17,216 bases of DNA. Origin: Podochytrium sp. JEL0797 (Eukaryota > Chytridiomycota > Chytridiomycetes > Chytridiales > Chytriomycetaceae). The notes below the pieces were generated by a model, which worked only from the letters and a program-made list of their open reading frames with translations, did no database searches and was not told the origin of the DNA. A program made the translations under genes and the position numbers. Every line of letters begins with the position of its first letter. Position 1 is the first letter of the stretch. The stretch lies in contig JADGJG010000526.1 in assembly GCA_027596195.1 (NCBI GenBank), forward strand, positions 1 through 17,216. Direction: 5' to 3'. Shown in pieces: positions 9,523-17,216 of the stretch.

Positions 9523-10906
9523 ATGGCAAAATCCCGCTGCCGCAATTTCCAAGTCGATCACACCCTCTCCGAAGTCTGCCCCCTCCAAGATCTCCTCACC
9601 CTCTACTCAACCTGCTCCCTCTTCACCGAATCAAGACTCTCCGACATCCGCAGATCCACTCTCGTGGTCCCTGAGGACGCCACCGTTTCCGACATCGAAT
9701 CCCGCTTCCCTCGAATTGCAGGCATCTTCTGCTCTCTCGTGTTACCGCCTTATGAAGAAGGATACTCGGACACGGAGAAGGATGTACAAGACGATCCGCA
9801 CTGCCACTGGCTGACGCTGCCAAAGTTCCCAAAGCTCGCTTCCCTGGACTTTGGAGGAGTTTCGAAACTAGGCGTGATTGCGCACCTGAAGGAACTCGAG
9901 ACCCTTCGAGTGTACGGAGAGTCAAAGTACGAGTTTCGTATCCGGGATTTGACGCGGTTGCTGGGTCTTGCGAGGTTACGATCGCTGCAGATTCAAAACG
10001 CATCGCTGGACGATTTATCGCCGGTTGCCCTGCTGCCCAACTTGACTGCGTTGCACATTTCCGGCGCAGATGTATCCGACATCATCTTTTTGTCGTGTTT
10101 GCCTCGACTGCAGCAGTTGGATTTGTCATCGTCTGGTGTGAAGGACGTTCGCGTTCTGTGGGAGTTGCGAAACCTGCGCCGCGTTTCTCTCGCGGGTCTG
10201 GAATTACCCGACTGGAATCTCGTCTTTCAAGTCACGTCATTGACCCATCTCGACATTCAAAAGTCCAACATTCAAGACATTGCGTCCATCACCAAACTCG
10301 CGTCATATCCTCCATTTCCAGCCTGTTGCAACTCCAAGAACTGGTGCTCTCCGCAATGGGACTCGTCGACATCGCCTTGCTGACCTCACTCACAATCCTC
10401 GCATTCCTTGATTTACAAGAGTCGATGAACTCTGGAACGTGGATGCCCTCCTTGACCTCCCTCCAACCCTTCGAAAACTGAACCTCTCCAACACGTTCAT
10501 TTCAAGCGCCGATTCCCTATTGCCTCTTCTCGGGTTAACCCATCTGTTTCTCTACAACACCAAAATCGACGACATCACCCAATTGGTATCCCTTATCCAC
10601 CTGCGTGCCCTTGGTCTCTCTGGAACCGCCATTTCAGACATCACCCCACTCCTCGCCTTGACCGAACTACGTGACATTGGGCTATCCGAGACCCAAGTAC
10701 CAGACCCCTCCGCACTGTTTAGCCTTCCCAAGCTACACAACGTGTTTTTCATTCAAACCGAGTCGCGCGCCAGACTTCTATTTACTGAGGTCCCCAAGAC
10801 TGCAAAACTGTGGACAGAAAGGAGTTTACACACTCGTCAATCATGCACAACAGCAGATGAATTAATGCTTGAATTTGAGATGCGTGGCAAGATTCGCGTC
10901 ATGTGA
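9523..10906 (+). CDS. Leucine-rich-repeat protein with two frame breaks
   Basis: An N-terminal region of about 100 residues (Cys-containing, no domain I know) leads into leucine-rich repeats with a period of about 22, of the form LxxLDLSxSxVxDVxxLxxLxx. They resemble internalin-like or SDS22-like arrays, which act as protein-binding solenoids. No enzyme domain is visible. The repeats run in frame 1 to about 10280, in frame 3 to about 10410 (LLQLQELVLSAMGLVDI), then in frame 2 to the TGA at 10904-10906. At the first break, 26 bases (for example 10281-10306) look like an imperfect tandem copy; removing them restores both the frame and the 22-residue period. The second break, within 10409-10423, has no GT-AG intron that would fix it. 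The start at 9523 follows a pyrimidine-rich leader. It could be a pseudogene or contain sequence errors. Confidence 0.7.
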
Positions 10907-10911
10907 ATAAA
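10906..10911 (+). terminator. Polyadenylation signal overlapping the LRR stop codon
   Basis: The TGA stop at 10904-10906 shares its last base with AATAAA. The next gene starts only 64 bases after the hexamer. This shows how tightly packed the plus-strand genes are. Confidence 0.6.
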
Positions 10912-10974
10912 GCAAAAACGCGTCCATTGTTCTCTTCATCATTGTCCCCCGAGATCCACCAACGGCACCAAGAA

Positions 10975-11163
10975 ATGCCATTGAGTTCGACCGACGAAGA
11001 TCTACACGAATTTCTGGGTATGATGGGGGTGCCAGCGGACCCACACGTGTTTGCTATTTTGCTTGAGTTGGTGCGGATGGGAATACCGCCCGCGAATATC
11101 ATGGAAATGCTGCAAAGTGTTGCAGCAGATCAGCAGAGAAATGCCGATGCACGCAATGGTTGA
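10975..11163 (+). CDS. MZT2: MOZART2-like gamma-tubulin complex protein, 62 residues
   Basis: This small single-exon gene matches mitotic-spindle organizing protein 2. Its core, from DEDLHEFLGMMGVPADPHVF through ILLELVRMGIPPANIMEMLQS, aligns with the animal/plant pattern of a helix, a D-x-VF-KIL-DLL-KLN-VAP turn and a QMLKS helix. MOZART2 binds the N-terminal part of gamma-tubulin complex proteins and is a small subunit of the gamma-tubulin ring complex, which nucleates microtubules. The frame is open back to 10903, but that upstream ATG overlaps the LRR stop and its AATAAA, so I chose the ATG at 10975 (context AGAAATGCC). The protein is short compared with human MZT2 (about 158 residues) and consists of essentially only the conserved helical module plus a few polar residues. 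The main alternative is an unrelated small helical protein. Confidence 0.72.
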   Translation: MPLSSTDEDLHEFLGMMGVPADPHVFAILLELVRMGIPPANIMEMLQSVAADQQRNADARNG

Positions 11164-11184
11164 AATTGGTTCTCTTTCGTATTT

Positions 11185-11190
11185 AATAAA
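11185..11190 (+). terminator. Polyadenylation signal of the MOZART2 gene
   Basis: AATAAA lies 21 bases after the MOZART2 stop and is followed by GCGG, the same context as the hexamer at 6701. It supports an independent short transcript ending before the ASCC2 gene. Confidence 0.6.
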
Positions 11191-11239
11191 GCGGCATAAC
11201 GCGGAATCCAACAAAGACTGACTCGGAAAACAAAAAAAG

Positions 11240-14125
11240 ATGATGCCAACAGCGCTCCTCCCCTACGTTCCCTTCATCGCTCCCTCTGTGCCAGTTGATC
11301 CCTCAACCAATGGATCAACCTCCACCCCCACTGTCACCCCCGAGTTCCATCTGTCGGACCAAGACCGCATCAAACTCCTCCAATTCACCATCGCCGACCT
11401 CTCCACACTCCTCCAACTGAACCCCGCTGACTTCCTCGAATCCCTCACATCATCCGCCTCAATTACCGACTGGATCAGCGGATACCTCATCTCGCAAACC
11501 GACAGAGTCACTGCATCCCATCCGTTTTTCGGCACCCAGTCTTCCAGTGACTCCATGTCAGGATTGATGCATCGCCTCGAATCGAAACTTCTGCGCAAAG
11601 TGTTTCAACTCGCATGCCGCATCTGCTCTATCCCTGAGGGAGTTTCGTTAATGACTTTGCCAATGTGGATGAGTTTTGCGAGAGTGTTTGCGCATTCGAA
11701 TTTGACAGTGATGGGTGAACTGTGGTTCCTCTGCACAAATCCTCAGGAGGGAAAGCGTCCTCTGATCGAAGATGTGGAATCGGCACAGGAAGTGTTTGTA
11801 TCCTTGGTCCGCGGTATCCAAAAACGCGTGGAAAAGGGTGTTTCTGTGGGAGGTGGAAGTGGAGGAGGAAAGGGGAAAGGAAAGGCCTCCTCATCCTCCA
11901 GCTCATCAGCCTCCGCCGAACTCGTGGACACATCCCGCGATTTAGACGACATCCGGATGCTTTCCGACGCCATCCTCTCGTTCGACGCCATCCTCCTCGT
12001 CGCAAGCACCCAGTCCCGTTCCCTTTCCGACACCCTTGTGAAATCTCCATCGTTTCTCGACGCCCTCATCGGCTGCTACGCGATCGCCAACGTCCTCTCC
12101 ACCTCCCACACGCACCTCCCTTCTTCTCACGACACCATCACGAACGCCGAAACAATCGACCCCAATGCCGATATCCGCCACTTAAAACTCTCCGTCCTCG
12201 CCCTCCTCGACAGCCTCCTCACCGTCTCCTTCTTCACCCCCCTCCAACTCCCCCACACCCCCGAAACCTCCATCGAACGACCCCTCCACTCCCCCACCCT
12301 GCCTGAAACCGAACTCCCCTCCTACTTTATTGAACCCCTCTGCAGCTTGCTTTTGTCTCTCCTCGACTCCTCCCCCATCGACGGCCCCGTCTCCTACCTC
12401 ACAACAGCCCCGCTCCTCGTGGACCTTGAAGTCGAAACAGGCGTCTCAGACCGCCTCAAATCCCTAAAACAGATGCTGGGTGAACCGAACGGAAGCGAAG
12501 CGCGGTTGGATTTTTTGGTTGTGAGTTTGGAACAAATGCTGGCGTTTAGTGGGAACGCGTTGGCGCGGAACGACAGGATTGAGGAGAGGAGGGCGAGGGC
12601 TGTGGAAGTGGCTGCGAAGCAGGTTGTGTCGAGTAGTAAGAAGAGGGGATCAAAGAAGGCACACAACGAGGTGGGGATTGCGGTCAATTCATTCTTGCAA
12701 TGACACTCACGTTCTTTCGTATTCAGGAGCAACACACATCCGTCGTGATGGACGACGATTTCATTCACCGCACGATTCTCATTTCTCAAGTGCAAGACTT
12801 GTTTCCCGAGCTAGGCGAGGGCTTTATCGAGGTTTGGTTTCGATTCCTTTTCTCGCCTTTTCTCCATCAGCCGATTCTGGCTCCCTTTTCTCAAACCTGC
12901 ATTTCACACCAGGCCTGCCTCGTGGCTCTCAATAACGACACCGAACAACTCATTATGAAAATCCTCGAAGACAATCTCCCGGACCAAGTCCAGAAACTCG
13001 ACCGCTCCATGGCCCGCAGTGCCGCGCACCATGCAGCTCCCACAAAAAAAGAAAAGAAATCCTCCAAAAAGAAGTCCGCTACCGGTGCTGCCACAGAATC
13101 ATGGCCCTCTCTCGGCCCCGATTCAAACGTCCTCGCCTCCCGCAAGAACGTGTTCGACAACGACGAATTTGATGTGTTTGGAAATGCCAAGGTGGACGCC
13201 GCGAAAGTCATTTGGGGCAAGAAAGAGTTGAGTCATCCTTTTTCCTTGCTTTCAATTTTTCCAACCTCAACCTGACCCGACATTCAGAAAAACAAGCGGC
13301 GACCTCCTCGACGGATCCTCGGACCAAAAAACCGCCATCCTCGCCCTTCACGCTTCCGCGCAACAAGAAGAAACCGAATACGAACGCCAACGCCTCGAAA
13401 TGGAGCAAGAACGCGTCTACGACGACGAATACGACGACACCTACGATTCGACCGACATCAAACTTGCCGGCACAGTCGAACTCCATATGCTCGATGAATC
13501 GGAAAACAGCGTCGATTCCACACGAATTTCGCGCGTGCGGCTCGATCAGGAGTCCGGGAACAAGCCTAAAGCGGGTAACTCGACCAACGCGATTGAGGAG
13601 GAACTGTTTGCCATCGCGGGTGGACCCGGGAAATCCGTGTTGGAAAAGATTTCGCGAAAATCTGTCGCGAGGCAGCGGTTGAAGGCGAAGCTTGGGTGGA
13701 GTGATGAGCAGATTGAGGGGTGGTTTGTGATGTACCAACGCAACGTGAGTTATTCATTTTGCCGCGTATAACGCGAATTTTCTCTGACTTGGTATTCGCA
13801 GCCGAACCAACAACGTCGATTGGAGGAACAATTCGCGTGGCGCGGAAACAAACCTACCGAGGCTTTTGTCCCAAAAGAACCAAAAGGGAAGCCTGCCGAT
13901 TTCGCCAAACCAGTGTCCACTGATTCAAAAGTGGAAGTGGACGGCGATGAGAATGGAGAATCGGCTGGACCCCGATTTGGTCCCGATGCGGGTCGTGGTG
14001 GAAGAGTGGGCAGTGGTGCCAGTCGCGGTGGTCGCGGTGGAAGCAGCCGAGGTGGGAAGGCCAACCATTCGCGTCGCGACCAACACGCCAAGAAAATGTC
14101 GAGGGGAATGGGAGGTCCGATTTGA
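11240..14125 (+). CDS. ASCC2: ASCC2/Cue3 homologue, ubiquitin-binding CUE protein
   Basis: Exons are 11240-12670, 12727-12831, 12913-13226, 13288-13744 and 13802-14125, giving 876 residues. ASCC2 (yeast Cue3/Rqt3) is a subunit of the ASCC/RQT complex that splits collided ribosomes; in animals it also recruits ALKBH3 repair through K63-linked ubiquitin. The N-terminal half is helical, with a Gly/Lys and Ser-rich insert encoded near 11850-11925. A CUE domain lies at about 488-535 (LFPELGEGFIE joined to ACLVALNNDTEQLI). A basic linker, NVFDNDEFDVF, the family signature YDDEYDDTYD at 660-669, RGG-type repeats and a terminal NHSRRDQHAKKMSRG follow; the last resembles human NHNRR. The second intron (12832-12912) is 81 bases, in frame and without stops, but removing it completes the CUE domain. 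The first donor is weak (GTGGGG, or GTCAAT at 12683). Start ATGs occur at 11240 and 11243. Confidence 0.88.
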
Positions 14126-14203
14126 TGGGAATCGATTGGTACGACTCAATTCGCAAAACTGAAGTAAAACAAATCTATACAACAAAACGGCTCCGCTTCG
14201 AAT
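14126..14203. other. 78-base convergent intergenic region
   Basis: The ASCC2 gene on plus and the GST-ACMSD gene on minus end towards each other here. There is no canonical AATAAA for either within the gap, which is A-rich on the plus strand (14161-14190). The 3' untranslated regions probably overlap the opposite transcript. Confidence 0.5.
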
Positions 14204-16174
14204 TTATTGTTCAGTCGCCTCGTGTGAATCCGATTTGAACAAATCCGCATCCAACTTAAAAAATTTGACCGCATTCCCCCCCAACAACTTGGCCTTATCC
14301 TCCTCACTCAACGCCTTACACTCATCCACCAACTTACCCGGCTCCAACTCCCCAAGTGGAAACGGATAATCACTCCCCACCATAACCCTCTCCACCCCCA
14401 TCTTCTTGACCAAAAACAACAACGCATCCTCATCATGAACCAACGAATCCGTCCAAATCCTCCCCAAATAACTCAACGGCGGCTCCTTACACACCGTCGC
14501 ACACAAATCCGGCCGCACCTGATACCCATGCTCAATCCTCCCCACAGTATACGGAAACGAACCACCCCCATGCGCAAGACAAACTCTCAACTTTGGAAAC
14601 CGTTCCAACACGCCACCAAACACGAGCGAACAGATGGCTATGGTGGTTTCACAGGGCATTCCGATTAACCAGGGGAACCAAAACTTTTCCATGCGGCCCT
14701 TGTTGTCCATGTCCCAGGGGTGCACGAATACACCGACATCGAGTTCTTCACAGGCGGCCCAGATGGGATCGAGTTCGCGTGCGTCAAGATTCCAATCTGA
14801 GGAAAAAGTCAGTGCTCAATCAATCGCGTCCACACAAAAATCAAAGAGATGGCTCACCATTAATATGACTCCCAATCTGAATCCCCTTATACCCAAGCTC
14901 CTCCACACACCGCTTAAGTTCCTGAACCGCCAGCACAGGAGACTGCATAGGCAACGTGGCCAAGCCCACAAACTTTTTGGGATAAAGCGAACACGTTTGA
15001 GCGATATTATCGTTGAGGTATTTGGCGAGATCGAGGCAATGCTCCGGTTTGGCCCAGTAGTTGAAAAACACGGGGATCGTCGAAATAACCTTCGGAATAT
15101 CACTCAGAATCGGCCACATCTCCCAAGCTGACAAAATGAAAAAGACAGTACCTGCACATCGACACTCGTGGCCGCCATCTCCTTGATCCTCTCCTCCGGC
15201 TGCCAACAGTTGCACTCCACATCACGAAAGTGCTTCCCATCCAGCATCATCTTGGCTTTGCCGTCGCCGTTGTTCTGCACCGAAATCCAGCCGCCGTAGC
15301 CATACTTTTGGTTCAGATCGGGAAGACGGGCGGGCATGATGTGTGTGTGGATGTCGATGCGGAGTGGGGAGGACTTGGGGCCGCCACAGCAGGTGGCAGG
15401 TGGCTCGATTTGCATTGCGGAATCGTCGTTCATTTTGAATGATTTTTTCGGTGGAAAATTTTGGAAAATTCTCCCACCAAACGCGGCCGACTTGCTATTA
15501 CACGGCATATTGTAAGCCGCCTTCTGCTTAAACACCCGCATGCTCGGCAACCCTTCCACCTGTTTGTGGAACTCCACCAACCGCGGACACCCCTCAAACG
15601 TCTTTGGCTCAATCGCAAGATTCTGACACACCATCTCATACATCATAAAATCAGCATAACAGATGAAGTCTCCACAAATCCACTTCTTGTCGCCGTAAAA
15701 CTTTTCGAATCTCTGCAACGCAGCGGGCGTGTTTTTGACGTATCCTGGCTTCATGTCCTCGAATGACTTGTTATAACACATGCCCGTGAACCGACCACGC
15801 AGGTCAACAATCTCGTTGGCAATCATGTCAATGGTGGCGCGTTCGGAGGGAGTTGATCCGGCCAAGTTGTGCTTCCTGGTTTTCCGGACGTCAAAATTAC
15901 AAGCTTTACAACGCACGCATTCAAAGCTCACTCACTCAGCAACATATCGCATAATAGCCCCCGACTGCGTAATCTTAAGATCCCCGTCGATATAGTAGGG
16001 CAAGTTGGGGAACGCAAGGTCCATGGACGGTTTGACATCCGTCCACTCGGTGCGCGAGAGGTCGTCGCCTTGCATGTAGAGTTTGTCTTCGTAGGGCGTG
16101 TTGGTGTACTCGAGGAGGTAGCGGATGGGAGCGGCGAGGCCTCGGATGGCCCAGTATCCAAACTCGGCGGGCAT
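14204..16174 (-). CDS. Glutathione S-transferase fused to ACMSD decarboxylase
   Basis: Exons are 16174-15936, 15875-15152, 15089-14858 and 14796-14204; all phases agree, giving 595 residues. Residues 1-214 match mu-class-type GST: catalytic Tyr7 in [39 protein letters not shown], and a C-terminal FEGL-like helix ending AAFGG. Residues about 252-595 match 2-amino-3-carboxymuconate-6-semialdehyde decarboxylase, which diverts kynurenine-pathway flux away from quinolinate and NAD. The metal and catalytic residues are present: H256/H258 (DIHTHIMP), H424 (HPWDM), H474 (AHGGG), D541 (SDYPFPLGE), and the substrate Arg in HFRDVE. A linker of about 37 residues, including CCGG, joins them with no stop codon between. 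M228 lies at the usual ACMSD start, so separate translation is possible. Either a true bifunctional fusion or two genes abutting without a stop is compatible. Confidence 0.85.
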
Positions 16175-16379
16175 GTTTGGGTTTCTTTTTTGTTTTTTTT
16201 CGAAATCAGTTGGCTGCCAACACGCGCCTGTGTTCAGGAAATCGGGTGCGTAACTCAAATAGGTTTGAATAAATGTGTACTAATTTTTTTTATCATTTTC
16301 TAATGAGACATGAGGCTTTAAAAAATAAATATGAGGTCCACAACTCAACATGCAACGCGGTGCAAATCCGCCACCCTTT
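16175..16379. other. 205-base region upstream of GST-ACMSD
   Basis: It holds the promoter of the minus-strand GST-ACMSD gene and the 3' end of the next minus-strand gene. AT-rich tracts occur at 16276-16300 and 16318-16335. The GST ATG at 16174 has a CCCAAACATGCC context. The reading frame is open 28 codons further upstream with another ATG, but the GST family begins at the chosen Met. Confidence 0.5.
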
Positions 16380-16854
16380 TCACCACAACTTATCCTCCGT
16401 AGGATGAAAGTCCTTAATCTCCTCCACCAACTCAACTTCCTTCTGAATCCTCACAGCAACTTGCATCGGCCGATGCTGCGGCACTTCAAAAAACACTCTC
16501 CCATATTTATGATGATTCACAAGATCCAACCCAACGACATTCTTGGGTGACCTGTAAAGATGGAGATCGGGCTTCGCGCGTCCAAGGATGGTATGAGATG
16601 CGTTCGTGAAGGATTTGAGCGGTTTGGATGCGAGGTTGTTGGCAAAGATATAAGCTTCAGTAGGGTGAATGTATACTGCTTTGATTAGGTTGTAATGGAT
16701 TCTGACTCGTGCGCTGCGAGAAAGAGTTGAGCAACCTCTTCCCCTCCGATCGAATCTAAACTACTCACTTTCCATTGATGGCCAACAGCTTCTCACTGGC
16801 GAACGGCACAATCGTCAAGATCTTTTGGCGAGCGTTGAATTTGAGTTGAGGCAT
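16380..16854 (-). CDS. Unknown protein, 139 residues, two exons
   Basis: Exons 16854-16769 and 16713-16380 are joined across a 55-base intron with donor GTGAGT and acceptor TTTCTCGCAG; phase 2 on both sides agrees. The protein starts MPQLKFNARQKILTIVPFAS, has a mixed alpha/beta look (IHYNLIKAVYIHPTEAYIF, GRVFFEVPQ) and an acidic C-terminal region (KEVELVEEIKDF), ending KLW. It has no signal peptide, membrane segment or cysteine cluster. I do not recognise the family. The strongest evidence that it is a gene is the clean intron plus a similar sequence, GRVFFEV followed by a charged helix, at the right edge of the window on the same strand. Confidence 0.65.
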
Positions 16855-17115
16855 TGCGGGACTGGGGCAAAGCAGGATGGCTGAACGCAGACACGAGGAG
16901 TGGAGAAGAATTTTTTTTAAATTGCCACGCACGCGCGAGAGCCAAGCTCAACTAACTCGTCAAAGTATTCTGGAATCACCCAGGACTTTACAAAGGATTA
17001 TATTTTGATTGTGTATGAGGTCAAATGCGTCTAAAAACAATGAGGTTCAAAGATTCCCACATCCCTCGTCGCGCGATCTTCCATGCCAAGTGTGACATTA
17101 GTCCACCCCACTTTC

Positions 17116-17216
17116 TCACACACCCCTCCCAATAACCTTCCCCTTCCCACCAACCTCCTCCTGAACCATCCGCGCAACCACCCCCGCATCCTCATTCAAA
17201 ACTTCAAAAAACACAC
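17116..17216 (-). CDS. 3' end of a probable tandem paralogue (partial)
   Basis: The last 32 codons and a TGA of a minus-strand gene are visible; the rest lies beyond the window. It begins VFFEV and continues with a charged helix containing VARMVQEEV. It corresponds to VFFEV...VAVRIQKEV in the gene at 16380-16854, in the same frame and with similar spacing, so the two are probably tandem duplicates. The C-terminus differs, being Gly/Lys-rich and ending IGRGV. About 260 bases separate this stop from the start of its neighbour. Because only the tail is seen, orthology and function cannot be judged. Confidence 0.55.
   Translation of the reverse strand, partial: VFFEVLNEDAGVVARMVQEEVGGKGKVIGRGV

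Noticed and set aside
11722..12306. Arg/Pro/His-rich plus frame of 194 codons
   Set aside because: Out-of-frame reading of the Ser/Leu-rich ASCC2 exon; composition is the expected shadow.
1..17216. CRISPR array, tRNA or rRNA genes, bacterial operon features
   Set aside because: No regularly spaced identical repeats, no tRNA-like cloverleaf or rRNA sequence seen by eye, and the genes contain spliceosomal introns.

Overview
The window is nuclear DNA from a eukaryote with a compact genome. Introns are short (45 to 81 bases), with GTGAGT/GTAAGA/GTATGT-like donors and CAG or AAG acceptors. Neighbouring genes are often under 100 bases apart, and AATAAA signals sit just after, or overlapping, stop codons. 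A NACHT-WD40 protein with a fungal-type N-terminus, together with MOZART2, ASCC2, EEF2KMT and ACMSD homologues, suggests an early-diverging (chytrid-like) fungus. That placement is an inference. All exon models were built by hand from splice signals, reading frame and remembered family motifs; no searches were run.

Layout. 1-1140: gene-poor, with a diverged 32-base direct repeat pair and a G9 run. 1141-6138 (minus): an eight-exon NACHT-WD40 STAND protein of about 1525 residues, almost free of CpG. 6139-6940: its upstream region, with a C/G-strand-biased tract. 6941-7440 (plus): a possible small gene that I cannot resolve. 7457-8472 (plus): eEF2-lysine methyltransferase (EEF2KMT/Efm3), broken by two frame changes. 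8568-9430 (plus): two-exon RING-CH membrane protein. 9523-10906 (plus): leucine-rich-repeat protein, also with two frame changes. 10975-11163 (plus): MOZART2. 11240-14125 (plus): five-exon ASCC2/Cue3 homologue. 14204-16174 (minus): four-exon gene joining a mu-class-like glutathione S-transferase to ACMSD in one frame. 16380-16854 (minus): two-exon gene of unknown family. 17116-17216 (minus): the 3' end of a probable tandem paralogue, cut by the window edge.

The genes do not form one pathway. They are a housekeeping mix: translation-factor methylation, ribosome quality control, gamma-tubulin nucleation, and tryptophan/kynurenine catabolism with detoxification. A candidate innate-immunity or self-recognition receptor lies beside them. 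The strongest unusual signals are the CpG desert that coincides with the receptor gene, the GST-ACMSD fusion, the frame breaks confined to two nearby genes, and the unknown tandem gene pair at the right edge.
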